DNA from: Bordetella pertussis 18323
Lineage (GTDB): Bacteria; Pseudomonadota; Gammaproteobacteria; Burkholderiales; Burkholderiaceae_B
Direction: 5' to 3'
Assembly (NCBI RefSeq): GCF_000306945.1
Contig: NC_018518.1
Coordinates: forward strand, 806,001-870,000
DNA length: 64,000 bases
In this document: piece after piece, positions 11,894 to 21,758 of the stretch
How the letters are laid out: each line of letters starts with the position of its first letter
How positions within the stretch are numbered: position 1 is the stretch's first letter
Made by a program: the position numbers and the translations under genes
Notes under the pieces: model-generated
What the model was told of the DNA's origin: nothing
The model's input: the letters and a program-made list of their open reading frames with translations, nothing else
The model's database searches: none

Positions 11894-12039
11894 TGGAATC
11901 GCGCTTGGGGATTTTTCAGGTTTGAGTGGTCCGTTACCGCCGTGTTGCATCGATTGATATCGAGGCGGCCAAGGCGTTTTCTGTCAATCGTCTTTTTGTG
12001 CCTGGTTACTCAATTCCTTTCTAGCCAAGAGGTGTTGAG
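11894..12039 (+). promoter_or_regulatory. vag8 upstream region and ribosome-binding site
   Basis: The vag8 gene is known to be activated by BvgAS. The region holds several T-rich words resembling degenerate BvgA heptads (ATTTTTCAGGTTTGAG near 11910, GTTTTCTG near 11976, TTTCTAG near 12018), but none is a clean match. AGAGG at 12028-12032 is a good ribosome-binding site 7 nt before the ATG. The exact promoter is not assigned. Confidence 0.4.
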
Positions 12040-14787
12040 ATGGCAGGACAAGCGAGGGGATGGTACGGCGCAGGCGGACGCCACCCAATACATTTTCAAA
12101 TTTCGGCGGGCGCTGCGTTGATGCTGGGCCTGCTGGACGTCGCCGGCGCCGCCGCTGTCACGGCAGCGCAGCGAATAGATGGCGGCGCGGCGTTTCTGGG
12201 CGATGTCGCCATAGCGACGACCAAGGCGTCCGAGCACGGTATCAACGTGACTGGCCGCACGGCAGAGGTTCGGGTGACGGGCGGCACCATACGGACGAGC
12301 GGCAACCAGGCCCAGGGCTTGCGGGTCGGCACGGAGAATGCACCGGACAACACCGCGCTGGGCGCGTCGGTCTTTTTGCAGAACCTGATCATCGAGACTT
12401 CCGGGACCGGGGCATTGGGCGTCTCTGTCCACGAGCCACAGGGAGGAGGAGGCACGCGTTTGTCCATGTCCGGGACGACGGTGCGCACGCGCGGCGATGA
12501 CAGTTTCGCCCTGCAGCTTTCAGGGCCTGCCAGCGCCACCTTGAATGACGTGGCGCTGGAGACGGCCGGCCAGCAGGCGCCCGCGGTGGTGCTGTGGCAA
12601 GGCGCACAGTTGAACGCACAGGGGCTGGTGGTTCAGGTCAACGGGGCAGGCGTTTCCGCGATACATGCGCAGGATGCCGGCAGCTTCACGTTGTCGGGCT
12701 CGGATATTACCGCCCGGGGCCTGGAAGTCGTCGGGATCTATGTGCAGGAAGGCATGCAGGGGACGTTGACGGGTACGCGGGTCACGACGCAGGGCGATAC
12801 CGCGCCCGCCTTGCAGGTGGAGGACGCGGGTACGCACGTCAGCATGAACGGCGGCGCGTTGTCGACCTCCGGCGCGAATTCGCCCGCTGCATGGCTGCTG
12901 GCTGGCGGTTCCGCGCAGTTCCGCGATACGGTATTGAGGACCGTCGGCGAGGCCTCGCATGGCGTGGACGTCGCTGCGCACAGCGAGGTCGAACTGGCGC
13001 ATGCGCAGGTGCGGGCCGACGGGCAAGGGGCTCATGGCCTGGTGGTGACGCGAAGCAGCGCGATGGTGCGGGCGGGTTCACTGGTAGAGAGCACCGGAGA
13101 CGGCGCCGCGGCGCTGCTGGAAAGCGGGCATCTTACGGTGGACGGCAGCGTGGTCCATGGCCACGGCGCGGCCGGGTTGGAGGTCGACGGCGAGAGTAAT
13201 GTGTCCCTGCTCAACGGCGCACGCCTGTCGTCGGACCAGCCGACGGCGATCAGGCTGATCGACCCTCGGTCGGTCCTGAACCTCGACATCAAGGACCGGG
13301 CGCAGCTATTGGGCGACATTGCGCCAGAGGCGCAGCAGCCGGACGGTTCGCCCGAGCAGGCCAGGGTTCGTGTGGCGCTCGCCGACGGGGGGACGTGGGC
13401 GGGCCGCACGGACGGCGCGGTCCATACGGTGCGATTGCTCGATCGTGGCGTCTGGACCGTGACGGGCGATTCCCGGGTGGCCGAGGTCAAGCTGGAGGGC
13501 GGCACGCTGGCGTTTGCGCCACCTGCGCAGCCCAAGGGCGCTTTCAAGACACTGGTCGCGACGCAGGGCATTTCCGGTACGGGCACGATAGTCATGAATG
13601 CACATTTGCCCAGCGGCACGGCCGATGTGCTGGTGGCGCCGCAGGGATTCGGCGACCGGCAGGTGCTGGTGGTCAACAACACGGATGATGGCACCGAGAG
13701 CGGCGCGACCAAGGTGCCGCTGATCGAAGACGAACAAGGCCATACGGCGTTCACGCTGGGCAACATGGGGGGACGGGTGGACGCGGGTGCGCGCCAGTAC
13801 GAATTGACCGCGAGCGAGGCGCAGGCCGACAAGGCCCGCACCTGGCAGCTGACGCCGACCAACGAGTTGTCCACCACGGCGACCGCCGCCGTGAATGCGA
13901 TGGCGATCGCGGCGTCGCAGCGCATCTGGCAGGCCGAAATGGACGTGTTGCTGCGCCATATGAGCGGCCTGCATTCGATCGGGTCGCCGGGCGGATTCTG
14001 GGCGCGCGGCCTGAGCCAGCGCCAGAGGCTCGATACCGGTTACGGACCCTGGCAGAAGCAGACCGTCAGCGGAATAGAGCTGGGCCTCGACAGGCGGGTG
14101 GCCGGCGGCGCAACGACGGCGTGGTCCGTCGGCATGCTGGCCGGCTACAGCGAGACCCGGCGCGATGGCGGCGCATACCGCGCCGGGCATGTGCACAGCG
14201 CGCACGTCGGCGCGTATGTCTCCTACCTGAATGATTCGGGCTCGTATGTGGATGGCGTGGTCAAGTACAACCGCTTTCGGCATGGTTTCGACATTCGCAC
14301 GACCGACCTGAAGCGGGTCGATGCCAAGCACCGCAGCCACGGCCTGGGCGCGTTGCTGCGCGGCGGGCGCCGTATCGATATCGATGGCGGCTGGTATGTC
14401 GAGCCGCAGGCTTCGGTGGCGTGGTTCCACGCCGGCGGGAGCCGCTATGAGGCCAGCAATGGCCTGCGCGTGCGCGCCGACGGCGCGCATTCATGGGTGT
14501 TGCGCGCCGGGGCGGAGGCGGGCCGGCAGATGAGGTTGGCCAATGGCAATATCGTTGAACCCTATGCGCGCTTGGGCTGGGCCCAGGAGCTGGGGGCCGA
14601 TAACGCGGTCTACACCAACGGCATCAGGCATGTCACGCGTTCGCGCGGCGGATTCGCCGAGGCCCGCGTGGGGGTGGGCGCCTTGCTGGGCAAGCGGCAT
14701 GCCTTGTACGCCGACTACGAGTATGCCAAGGGCGCGCGGTTCGAGGCGCCCTGGACCTTGCAGCTGGGGTATCGCTACAGCTGGTGA
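12040..14787 (+). CDS. vag8: Vag8 autotransporter
   Basis: This 915-residue type Va autotransporter is recognised as Vag8, a Bvg-activated surface/secreted protein known to bind human C1 inhibitor. A basic N-terminus with a hydrophobic stretch at about residues 21-40 (ISAGAALMLGLLDVAGAAAV) acts as signal peptide. A long, repetitive Ser/Thr/Gly-rich passenger follows, built of short beta-strand units of the pertactin parallel-helix kind (to about residue 620), with an RGD at 151-153. The C-terminal translocator beta-barrel (about 635-915) starts near GGFWARGLSQRQRLDTGYG and ends LQLGYRYSW with a terminal aromatic residue, as in other outer-membrane barrels. The frame is intact. The gene ends 20 bp from the convergent maf gene. 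Confidence 0.93.
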   Translation: MAGQARGWYGAGGRHPIHFQISAGAALMLGLLDVAGAAAVTAAQRIDGGAAFLGDVAIATTKASEHGINVTGRTAEVRVTGGTIRTSGNQAQGLRVGTENAPDNTALGASVFLQNLIIETSGTGALGVSVHEPQGGGGTRLSMSGTTVRTRGDDSFALQLSGPASATLNDVALETAGQQAPAVVLWQGAQLNAQGLVVQVNGAGVSAIHAQDAGSFTLSGSDITARGLEVVGIYVQEGMQGTLTGTRVTTQGDTAPALQVEDAGTHVSMNGGALSTSGANSPAAWLLAGGSAQFRDTVLRTVGEASHGVDVAAHSEVELAHAQVRADGQGAHGLVVTRSSAMVRAGSLVESTGDGAAALLESGHLTVDGSVVHGHGAAGLEVDGESNVSLLNGARLSSDQPTAIRLIDPRSVLNLDIKDRAQLLGDIAPEAQQPDGSPEQARVRVALADGGTWAGRTDGAVHTVRLLDRGVWTVTGDSRVAEVKLEGGTLAFAPPAQPKGAFKTLVATQGISGTGTIVMNAHLPSGTADVLVAPQGFGDRQVLVVNNTDDGTESGATKVPLIEDEQGHTAFTLGNMGGRVDAGARQYELTASEAQADKARTWQLTPTNELSTTATAAVNAMAIAASQRIWQAEMDVLLRHMSGLHSIGSPGGFWARGLSQRQRLDTGYGPWQKQTVSGIELGLDRRVAGGATTAWSVGMLAGYSETRRDGGAYRAGHVHSAHVGAYVSYLNDSGSYVDGVVKYNRFRHGFDIRTTDLKRVDAKHRSHGLGALLRGGRRIDIDGGWYVEPQASVAWFHAGGSRYEASNGLRVRADGAHSWVLRAGAEAGRQMRLANGNIVEPYARLGWAQELGADNAVYTNGIRHVTRSRGGFAEARVGVGALLGKRHALYADYEYAKGARFEAPWTLQLGYRYSW

Positions 14788-14807
14788 CCGCGCGCCGCCG
14801 GCGTCGC

Positions 14808-15431
14808 TCAGGGTACGGCGATGCCGGCGCTGCGCAGCAGGGCGGCGGTTTCGTAGATGGGCAGGCCCATGACGCCGGTGTAGCTGCCCGCGATATGCGA
14901 GACGAAGGCGCCGGCCAGGCCCTGTATGCCGTAGGCGCCGGCCTTGCCGTAGGGTTCGCCGCTGTCGCAGTAGCGTTGCAGTTCGGCTTGTTCGAGCGCG
15001 CGCATGCGCACGCGCGTGATGGAGACGTCTTCGTACAGCCTGCCCTGGTGGCAGAGGGCGACGGCGGCGTGGACTTCGTGTTCGCGGCCGGACAGGGCCG
15101 CGAGCATGCGCAGCGCGTCGGCGCGGTCGGCGGGTTTGCCCAGTACGATGCCGTCGAGAATGACGGTGGTGTCGGCGGCCAGCAGCGGCAGGTCGGGTAG
15201 CTGCTGACTGTGCAGCCACGCCTGGCCGCGCTCAGCCTTGTCGCGGGCAGTGCGCCGGACGTAGTCGCACGCGGCTTCGCCCGGATGTTGCGGTTCGTCT
15301 TCGCCGGGCGGCGCCGGAACGCGCAGCACGGTGTGTGTCAGGCCGATCTGCAGCAGCAGTTCGCGGCGTCGCGGGCTGGCCGAGGCCAGGTAGAGGCGGG
15401 GCGGATCGGCGGCAAGGGTGGCGTCGGACAT
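14808..15431 (-). CDS. maf: Maf nucleotide pyrophosphatase
   Basis: A 207-residue Maf-family enzyme that hydrolyses non-canonical nucleoside triphosphates or dTTP/UTP (YhdE type). The N-terminal signature LYLASASPRRRELLLQIGL is the Maf substrate loop. LAADTTVILDGIVLGKPADRADALRML carries the metal-site aspartate, and EPYGKAGAYGIQGLAG is the conserved C-terminal motif. The ATG at 15431 gives the usual length and follows rlmH by 11 bp, so they share a transcript. maf is normally followed by rng; here it is followed by the convergent vag8 gene, which marks a rearranged boundary. Confidence 0.93.
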   Translation of the reverse strand: MSDATLAADPPRLYLASASPRRRELLLQIGLTHTVLRVPAPPGEDEPQHPGEAACDYVRRTARDKAERGQAWLHSQQLPDLPLLAADTTVILDGIVLGKPADRADALRMLAALSGREHEVHAAVALCHQGRLYEDVSITRVRMRALEQAELQRYCDSGEPYGKAGAYGIQGLAGAFVSHIAGSYTGVMGLPIYETAALLRSAGIAVP

Positions 15432-15442
15432 CGGCGGGCCGT

Positions 15443-15913
15443 TCAGGCGCGGTGATAGGGGTGGTTGGTCATGATGGCCCAGGCGCGGTAGAGCTGTTCG
15501 GCCAGCAGCACACGCACCATGGGGTGCGGCAGCGTCAGCGAGGACAGGCGCAGCAGGCCTTCGCAGGAGGCCTTGAGGGCGGCGTCCAGGCCGTCGGGGC
15601 CGCCCACCAGGAAGGCGACGTCGCGCCCGCCGGCGCGCCATTTTTCGAGTTGCTGCGACAGCGCCACGGTGGTGAGGTCGCGGCCGCGCTCATCGAGCGC
15701 GATGCGCAGCACGCCGGGCGGCAGCGCCGTTTCGATGCGGCGCGCTTCGGCGGCCATCATTTGCGCCGGCGTCTTGCCGCTGGTGCGCGGTTCGGGCTTG
15801 ATTTCGCGCAGTTCGAGCGCGCAGTCGGCGGGCAGGCGTTTGGCGTAGTCATCCCAGGCGGTTTCGACCCAGCCGGGCATGCGGGTGCCGACCGCGGCGA
15901 CGATGAGTTTCAT
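15443..15913 (-). CDS. rlmH: 23S rRNA (pseudouridine1915-N3)-methyltransferase RlmH
   Basis: A 156-residue SPOUT methyltransferase that uses SAM to methylate pseudouridine 1915 in helix 69 of 23S rRNA on assembled ribosomes. [28 protein letters not shown] is the typical start. [20 protein letters not shown] and [17 protein letters not shown] form the knotted SAM-binding core. [31 protein letters not shown] is the almost invariant C-terminus. It is encoded 11 bp after rsfS in the usual rsfS-rlmH order. Confidence 0.96.
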   Translation of the reverse strand: MKLIVAAVGTRMPGWVETAWDDYAKRLPADCALELREIKPEPRTSGKTPAQMMAAEARRIETALPPGVLRIALDERGRDLTTVALSQQLEKWRAGGRDVAFLVGGPDGLDAALKASCEGLLRLSSLTLPHPMVRVLLAEQLYRAWAIMTNHPYHRA

Positions 15914-15924
15914 CGCCCCGCCGG

Positions 15925-16311
15925 TTACAGCGCGCCGGCGCCGGGCATGGCGGGCCGCGTCGATTCGGGCAGCAGTTTGACGCGTACCGGCTTGCCGCCC
16001 CAGATCTCTTCGAGGTTGTAGTACTGGCGGATGGCGGGCTGCATGACGTGCACGACGATGTAGCCCAGGTCGACCACGACCCATTCGCCGGTGTCTTCGC
16101 CTTCGACGGTGATGCCGGTCAGTTTGAGCGCACGGCCGCGATCGGCCACGCTGGAGGCCAGCGCCCGTGTCTGGCGGTTGGAGGTGGCGCTGGCGATGAT
16201 GACGCGGTCGAACAGACTGGTCAGCTCGCTGGTGTTGAACACCTTGATGTCTTGCGCCTTGACGTCCTCGAGGGCGTCGATGATGGCGCGTTGCAGTTTT
16301 TGTATATCCAT
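15925..16311 (-). CDS. rsfS: Ribosomal silencing factor RsfS
   Basis: A 128-residue protein of the RsfS/Iojap family. It binds ribosomal protein uL14 and blocks subunit joining, lowering translation in stationary phase or starvation. Recognisable segments are [36 protein letters not shown] and [31 protein letters not shown]. It lies between nadD and rlmH, as in most proteobacteria. Confidence 0.95.
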   Translation of the reverse strand: MDIQKLQRAIIDALEDVKAQDIKVFNTSELTSLFDRVIIASATSNRQTRALASSVADRGRALKLTGITVEGEDTGEWVVVDLGYIVVHVMQPAIRQYYNLEEIWGGKPVRVKLLPESTRPAMPGAGAL

Positions 16312-16372
16312 AACGATAAATATAACCCGCGGCGCGGGTGTCGATGTGGCGGACTGGGCCCGTTGGACGGGT

Positions 16373-16966
16373 TCAGCGGTACAGGTGATGCGTGGCGATA
16401 TAAGCCGCGACCGGCTCGGGCAGCAGGCCGTCGGTGGCGGCGCCGGCGGCCAGGCGCTGGCGGATGTCGGAGGCCGATACGGCCATGGGTGCGAAGGGCA
16501 GTTCGTGCAGCTGGCGCCGGTGCGCGGCCAGCCATGCGGCCAGCTCGGCCGGCGGGGCGATCGAGGCGCCGGGCCGGGTGGCCACGGCCAGCTCGATGCG
16601 GGCGGCGATGTCCTGCCAGTCGCGCCAGGTGCAGAAATTCTGCAGCTGGTCGGTGCCCAGCAGCCAGAAGTACTGCGGGCCGCCGGGCAGGGCGCGCACG
16701 GTGTCGGCGGTGTAGGTGGCGCCGCCGCGCTCGATTTCGACCGGGTTGATGGCCAGGGCGGGGTGGCCGGCGATGGCCAGTTCCAGCATGCGCAGGCGGT
16801 GTGGCGCCGAGGCCTTCAGGGGTTGGCGTTGCCAGGGGTTGGCGGCCGGTATCAGTTGTACCTGGTCCAGCCCGAGGAACTGCCTGGCGGTGTCGGCCAG
16901 CGCGATATGCGCGACGTGCACCGGGTCGAAGCTGCCGCCGAGCAGGCCGATGCGTGTCACACCCAT
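16373..16966 (-). CDS. nadD: Nicotinate-nucleotide adenylyltransferase
   Basis: A 197-residue nucleotidyltransferase that makes nicotinate adenine dinucleotide from NaMN and ATP in NAD synthesis. [19 protein letters not shown] carries the phosphate-binding HxxH motif (H17, H20). [34 protein letters not shown] is the family core, and [34 protein letters not shown] the C-terminal ISST-type motif region. The ATG at 16966 overlaps the end of hemF by 10 bp, indicating coupling. A GTG two codons later is a possible alternative start. Confidence 0.95.
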   Translation of the reverse strand: MGVTRIGLLGGSFDPVHVAHIALADTARQFLGLDQVQLIPAANPWQRQPLKASAPHRLRMLELAIAGHPALAINPVEIERGGATYTADTVRALPGGPQYFWLLGTDQLQNFCTWRDWQDIAARIELAVATRPGASIAPPAELAAWLAAHRRQLHELPFAPMAVSASDIRQRLAAGAATDGLLPEPVAAYIATHHLYR

Positions 16967-17868
16967 TCCCGGGGTCGCAGGAACTCGGCCAGGGCGGCTT
17001 CGGGCGTGCCGGCCTGCGGCTGCCAATCGTAGCGCCATTGCGCCAGCGGCGGCATGGACAGCAGGATGGATTCGGTGCGGCCGCCCGATTGCAGGCCGAA
17101 CAGGGTGCCGCGGTCGAACACCAGGTTGAATTCGACGTAGCGGCCGCGCCGGTAGGCCTGGAAGTCGCGTTCGCGTTCGCCGTAGGGCATGTCGCGGCGG
17201 GCCTGGACGATGGGCAGGTAGGCGGGCAGGAAGCTGTCGCCGACCGAGCACGTGAGCGCGAACGAGGCGTCGAAGCCGGGTTCGTTCAGATCGTCGAAGA
17301 AGATGCCGCCGATGCCGCGGGTTTCGTTGCGGTGCTTGAGGAAGAAGTATTCGTCGCACCACTGCTTGTAGCGCGGGTAGTAATCGGCGCCGTGCGGGTC
17401 CAGCGCGTCGCGGCAGGCGCGGTGGAAATGGCGCGCGTCGTCCTCGAACGGGTAGTACGGGGTGAGGTCGAGCCCGCCGCCGAACCAGAACACGTCGGAT
17501 TCGGCATGCCCGGGGCGCGCGGCGGCCACGAACATGCGCACGTTCATGTGCGTGGTGGGCACATAGGGGTTGCGCGGGTGCAGGACCATGGAGACGCCCA
17601 TGGCTTCCCAGCCGCGGCCGGCCAGCTCGGGGCGGTGGGCGCTGGCCGATGGCGGCAGGCGCGTGCCCTTGACATGGCTGAACAGCACGCCGGCGCGTTC
17701 GAACAGTTGGCCGCCCTCGAGCAGGCGCGACACGCCGCCGCCGCCCTCGGCGCGTTGCCAGGCATCGGTGCGAAACGCCTCGCCGCCGGCCTGTTCGAGC
17801 GCGGCGACGATGCGGCCTTGCAGGTCGGTGAGGTAGTCGCGTACGGCGGGAATGGCTACGGCGGTCAT
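16957..17868 (-). CDS. hemF: Oxygen-dependent coproporphyrinogen-III oxidase
   Basis: A 303-residue enzyme that uses O2 to decarboxylate two propionates of coproporphyrinogen III to give protoporphyrinogen IX in haem synthesis. Family landmarks are [100 protein letters not shown], and [46 protein letters not shown]. It sits between purD and nadD on the minus strand. Confidence 0.97.
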   Translation of the reverse strand: MTAVAIPAVRDYLTDLQGRIVAALEQAGGEAFRTDAWQRAEGGGGVSRLLEGGQLFERAGVLFSHVKGTRLPPSASAHRPELAGRGWEAMGVSMVLHPRNPYVPTTHMNVRMFVAAARPGHAESDVFWFGGGLDLTPYYPFEDDARHFHRACRDALDPHGADYYPRYKQWCDEYFFLKHRNETRGIGGIFFDDLNEPGFDASFALTCSVGDSFLPAYLPIVQARRDMPYGERERDFQAYRRGRYVEFNLVFDRGTLFGLQSGGRTESILLSMPPLAQWRYDWQPQAGTPEAALAEFLRPREWV

Positions 17869-17883
17869 AGCGCTAAACGGCGA

Positions 17884-19194
17884 TCAGGCGGTGGGTTTGG
17901 GGGCTTTCTGCTGCGAGGGCTTGAGCGCGCGCCAGCCGATGTCGGTGCGGTACTGGCGGCCGTCGAAGTGGATGGCGTCCACGGCCTCGTAGGCGCGGTC
18001 GCGCGCGATGCGCACGGAGTCGCCCAGGGCGGTGACGCACAGCACGCGCCCTCCGGTGGTCTTGGTGGCATCGCCGTCCAGGGCGGTTGCCGCGTGGAAT
18101 ACCACGCAGTCTTCCGTTGCGGCGGGCAGGCCGGCGATCACGTCCCCGGTGCGCGGCGTGGCAGGGTAGTTGTGGGCGGCCAGCACCACGCCCAGGGCGG
18201 TGCGGCGGTCCCAGACGATGTCGGCCTGGTCGAGCGTGCCGTCGACGGCGTGCTCGAACGCATCAAGCAGGTCGCTCTTGACGCGCATCATGATGGGCTG
18301 CGTTTCCGGGTCGCCCATGCGGCAGTTGTACTCCAGCGTCTTGATGGGCCGGTCGGGGTCATCGCCGGCCGCGATCATCAGGCCGGCGTACAGGAAGCCG
18401 GTGTAGGGGATGCCGTCGCGCGCCATGCCCTGCACGGTCGGCAGGATGATTTCGCGCATGATGCGGTGGTGCAGCTCGGGCGTGACGACCGGGGCGGGCG
18501 AATAGGCGCCCATGCCGCCGGTGTTGGGACCGGCGTCGCCGTCCTTCAGGCGCTTGTGGTCCTGGCTGGTGGCCAGGGCGAGCACATGGCGGCCGTCGCA
18601 CATGACGATGAAGCTGGCTTCTTCGCCGGTGAGGAATTCCTCGATCACCACGCGCGCGCCGGCCTCGCCCAGCGAGCCGTCGCCCAGCATGGCGTCGATC
18701 GCGCCATGCGCTTCGTCCAGCGTCATGGCGACCACCACGCCCTTGCCGGCAGCCAGGCCGTCGGCCTTGATCACGATGGGCGCGCCGTGCTGGTCGACAT
18801 AGGCGTGCGCCTGGGCCGGATCGGTGAAGGTTTCGTAGCGCGCCGTGGGGATGGCATGGCGGACCATGAAGGCCTTGGCGTAATCCTTCGAGCTTTCCAG
18901 CTGCGCGGCCGCCTTGGTCGGACCGAAGATCTTCAGGCCGCGGGCGCGGAACACGTCGACCACGCCGGCGGCCAGGGGCGCCTCGGGGCCGACCACGGTC
19001 AGCGACACGCCCTCGCGCTGGACGAAGTCGGCCAGTTCCTCGGCGCTGGTCAGCGGTACGTTCTCGAGCTGCTCGCCCTGCGCGGTGCCGCCGTTGCCGG
19101 GCGCCACGTAGACCTTGTGGACGCGCGGGGAGCGGGCCAGACGCCATGCGAGGGCGTGTTCGCGGCCGCCCGAGCCGATTACCAGGAGTTTCAT
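17884..19194 (-). CDS. purD: Phosphoribosylamine-glycine ligase (GARS)
   Basis: A 436-residue ATP-grasp enzyme that joins phosphoribosylamine and glycine to form GAR, step two of purine synthesis. MKLLVIGSGGREHALAWRLARS is the typical N-terminus and defines the ATG at 19194. VGPEAPLAAGVVD, SSKDYAKAFMVRHAIPTA, KADGLAAGKGVVVA, NTGGMGAYSPAP and LEYNCRMGDPETQPIMMRVKSDL are ATP-grasp and substrate motifs. The C-terminal QQKAPKPTA tail is probably disordered. It is in the same direction as yebC (97 bp upstream) and hemF (15 bp downstream). Confidence 0.97.
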   Translation of the reverse strand: MKLLVIGSGGREHALAWRLARSPRVHKVYVAPGNGGTAQGEQLENVPLTSAEELADFVQREGVSLTVVGPEAPLAAGVVDVFRARGLKIFGPTKAAAQLESSKDYAKAFMVRHAIPTARYETFTDPAQAHAYVDQHGAPIVIKADGLAAGKGVVVAMTLDEAHGAIDAMLGDGSLGEAGARVVIEEFLTGEEASFIVMCDGRHVLALATSQDHKRLKDGDAGPNTGGMGAYSPAPVVTPELHHRIMREIILPTVQGMARDGIPYTGFLYAGLMIAAGDDPDRPIKTLEYNCRMGDPETQPIMMRVKSDLLDAFEHAVDGTLDQADIVWDRRTALGVVLAAHNYPATPRTGDVIAGLPAATEDCVVFHAATALDGDATKTTGGRVLCVTALGDSVRIARDRAYEAVDAIHFDGRQYRTDIGWRALKPSQQKAPKPTA

Positions 19195-19291
19195 GTTGCG
19201 GGGTTTCTGAAGGTTGCCACTCATGCCCGTGGAGAAGGCGCGGCGCTTGCACGGCAAGGCCGGGAAACGGGCGGCATGGCCGCCCGGACGG

Positions 19292-20023
19292 TTATTGCGC
19301 TTCGTCGAACACGACGTTGGTGTAGACCTCCTGCACGTCGTCCAGGCTTTCCAGGACGTCGAGCAGCTTCTGCATCTTGACGGCGTCTTCGCCGGTGAGC
19401 TCGGTTTCGTTGAGCGCCTTCATGACCACGCCGTCGACTTCCGCCTTCAGGCCGGCGGCCTCGAAGGCCTGGCGCACGGCGGTGAAATCGGCCGGCGCAC
19501 AGACGACTTCGATGACGCCTTCCTCGTCGGTGGCGACGTCCTCGGCGCCGGCCTCCAGGGCGGCTTCCATGACGGTTTCCTCGGAGGTGCCGGGCGCGAA
19601 CACGAACTGGCCGCAGTGCTTGAACATGAAGGCCACCGAGCCTTCCTGGCCCAGGTTGCCGCCATGCTTGGCGAAGGCGTGGCGCACTTCGGCGACGGTG
19701 CGGGTGCGATTGTCGGTCATGCAGTCGACGATGACCGCCGCGCCGCCGATGCCGTAGCCTTCGTAGCGGACTTCCTCGTAGCTTTCGCCGTCGGCGCCGC
19801 CGGCGCCGCGCTGGATGGCCCGCTGGATGTTGTCCTTGGGCATGTTGGCGTCGGTCGCCTTGTCCCAGGCCATGCGCAGGCGCGGGTTGCTGTCCGGGTC
19901 GGCGCCGCCGGCACGCGCGGCGACGGTGATTTCACGAATGATCTTGGTCCAGAGCTTGCCCCGCTTGGCGTCCTGGCGGCCCTTGCGGTGCTGGATATTG
20001 GCCCATTTACTGTGTCCGGCCAT
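19292..20023 (-). CDS. YebC/PmpR (TACO1) family protein
   Basis: A 243-residue protein of the YebC family, starting [32 protein letters not shown], which is nearly invariant. [20 protein letters not shown] and [39 protein letters not shown] follow. Members act as transcriptional regulators, and recent work on the family links them to relief of ribosome stalling; which applies here cannot be read from sequence. It heads the minus-strand yebC-purD-hemF-nadD-rsfS-rlmH-maf run. Confidence 0.93.
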   Translation of the reverse strand: MAGHSKWANIQHRKGRQDAKRGKLWTKIIREITVAARAGGADPDSNPRLRMAWDKATDANMPKDNIQRAIQRGAGGADGESYEEVRYEGYGIGGAAVIVDCMTDNRTRTVAEVRHAFAKHGGNLGQEGSVAFMFKHCGQFVFAPGTSEETVMEAALEAGAEDVATDEEGVIEVVCAPADFTAVRQAFEAAGLKAEVDGVVMKALNETELTGEDAVKMQKLLDVLESLDDVQEVYTNVVFDEAQ

Positions 20024-20177
20024 GGCTTCTCGAAGAATTTGTCGGCAAAGATGCCTATTTTAGCCTGCCTGGGCCCCTGCCGCCCCGCAGGCGTGTGTCG
20101 TGCATGCCACGGCCCACAAGCGGCGGCCCAGGCTCTACACTTGGGCGTCCGATTTTGCCCCCTTCCGGAGAGCGGTT

Positions 20178-21698
20178 ATGCCTGATCCCATTGTTATCGC
20201 CAAGAATGCCCAGACCGAGCTGGCGCTGCTGCCCGCGCTGGCCAATCGGCACGGCTGCATTACCGGCGCCACCGGCACGGGCAAAACGGTGACGCTTCAG
20301 GTGCTCGCCGAAGCGTTTTCCCGTATTGGCACGCCGGTTTTCATGGCTGATGTAAAGGGGGATCTGACCGGGATATCGCAGGCGGGTACGGCATCGCCGA
20401 AACTGCAGGAGCGTCTGAAGAACCTGGGCCTGCCCGAGCCGGCCTGGGGCGCCAGCCCGGTATCGCTATGGGATGTGTTCGGCGAACAGGGCGTGCCGAT
20501 CCGCGCCACGGTGTCGGACATGGGGCCCTTGCTGCTGTCGCGCATGCTGGAGCTCAACGATACCCAGGAAGGGGTGCTGACGCTGGTGTTCCGCGTGGCC
20601 GACGACGAGGGGCAGTTGCTGCTGGACCTGAAGGACTTGCGCGCCATGCTGCAGAACGTGGCGGACCGCTCGGCCGAGCTGAAGACGCGCTATGGCAATG
20701 TGTCGGCCGCCACGGTGGGCGCCATCCAGCGCGGCCTGCTGCGGCTGGAGTCGCAGGGCGCCGAGCAATTCTTCGGCGAGCCCATGCTGGACGTGCACGA
20801 TCTGCTGCGCACCGACGCGCAGGGGCGCGGGATGGTCAATATCCTGGCGGCCGACAAGCTGATGCAGGCGCCGCGCCTGTACGGGGTGTTCCTGCTCTGG
20901 CTGCTGGCCGACCTGTACGAGAAGCTGCCAGAGATCGGCGACCCGGAGCAACCCGGGCTGGTGTTCTTCTTCGACGAGGCGCACCTGCTGTTCAATGATG
21001 CGCCATCGGCGCTGCTGGACAAGATCGAGCAGGTGGTGCGGCTGGTGCGCTCCAAGGGCGTGGGGGTGTACTTCGTGACGCAGAATCCGCTGGACATCCC
21101 GGACACCGTGCTGGGCCAGCTGGGCAACCGCATCCAGCACGCCTTGCGCGCCTTCACGCCGCGCGACCAGAAGGCGGTCAAGACGGCGGCGCAGACGATG
21201 CGCCCGAATCCGGGGCTGGATATCGAGGCCGCCATCACGGAGCTCGGCGTGGGCGAGGCCCTGGTCTCGCTGCTGGATGCCAAGGGACGGCCGACCCCGA
21301 CCGAACGCGCCTGGATCCTGCCGCCGGGCAGCCGCATCGGCCCGGCCACCGATGCCGAGCGCCAGGCCTTGAGGCAGGCCATGCCGCTGGCGCCCAAGTA
21401 CGAGCAGACCGTCGACCGCGAGTCGGCCTACGAGGTGCTGACCGCGCGCGCCGCGGCCGATGCGCCGGCCACGGACGGCGCCCGCGCGCCCGCGGGCAAG
21501 AATGGCGCGCCGGCCGCGCCCGCCGAGGAAGGCGGGCTGATGCAAGGCATCAACGAGGTGCTGTTCGGTTCGACCGGTTCGCGCGGCGGCAAGCGCGACG
21601 GCGTGGTCCAGAGCGTGGCCAAGAGCACGGCGCGCCAGATGGCGCGCGAACTGGTGCGGGGCGTGCTGGGATCCCTGCTGGGGTCGCGGCGACGCTGA
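20178..21698 (+). CDS. HerA-like ATPase, DUF853 family
   Basis: A 506-residue P-loop ATPase related to HerA/FtsK-type DNA translocases. The Walker A motif GATGTGKT lies at residues 30-37 and Walker B in [11 protein letters not shown] near 260. [36 protein letters not shown] is the sensor/arginine region characteristic of DUF853. The C-terminal tail is Ala/Gly-rich and then basic ([26 protein letters not shown]). The ATG at 20178 was chosen because a ribosome-binding GGAGAG precedes it and the domain begins there. Its cellular role is poorly known. It diverges from yebC. Confidence 0.88.
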   Translation: MPDPIVIAKNAQTELALLPALANRHGCITGATGTGKTVTLQVLAEAFSRIGTPVFMADVKGDLTGISQAGTASPKLQERLKNLGLPEPAWGASPVSLWDVFGEQGVPIRATVSDMGPLLLSRMLELNDTQEGVLTLVFRVADDEGQLLLDLKDLRAMLQNVADRSAELKTRYGNVSAATVGAIQRGLLRLESQGAEQFFGEPMLDVHDLLRTDAQGRGMVNILAADKLMQAPRLYGVFLLWLLADLYEKLPEIGDPEQPGLVFFFDEAHLLFNDAPSALLDKIEQVVRLVRSKGVGVYFVTQNPLDIPDTVLGQLGNRIQHALRAFTPRDQKAVKTAAQTMRPNPGLDIEAAITELGVGEALVSLLDAKGRPTPTERAWILPPGSRIGPATDAERQALRQAMPLAPKYEQTVDRESAYEVLTARAAADAPATDGARAPAGKNGAPAAPAEEGGLMQGINEVLFGSTGSRGGKRDGVVQSVAKSTARQMARELVRGVLGSLLGSRRR

Positions 21699-21758
21699 GC
21701 GGCAGGCGGCAGATTGTGACGGCCGCCGCGTTTTGCATACACTGGTAGCCATCATCCC

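Noticed and set aside
11894..12039. Clear BvgA binding heptads upstream of vag8
   Set aside because: Only degenerate T-rich words are seen; Bvg control is known from the literature but no site could be assigned with confidence.
16801..19380. An 859-codon plus-strand frame opposite nadD, hemF and purD
   Set aside because: Antisense shadow of three well-recognised genes; its composition is not protein-like.
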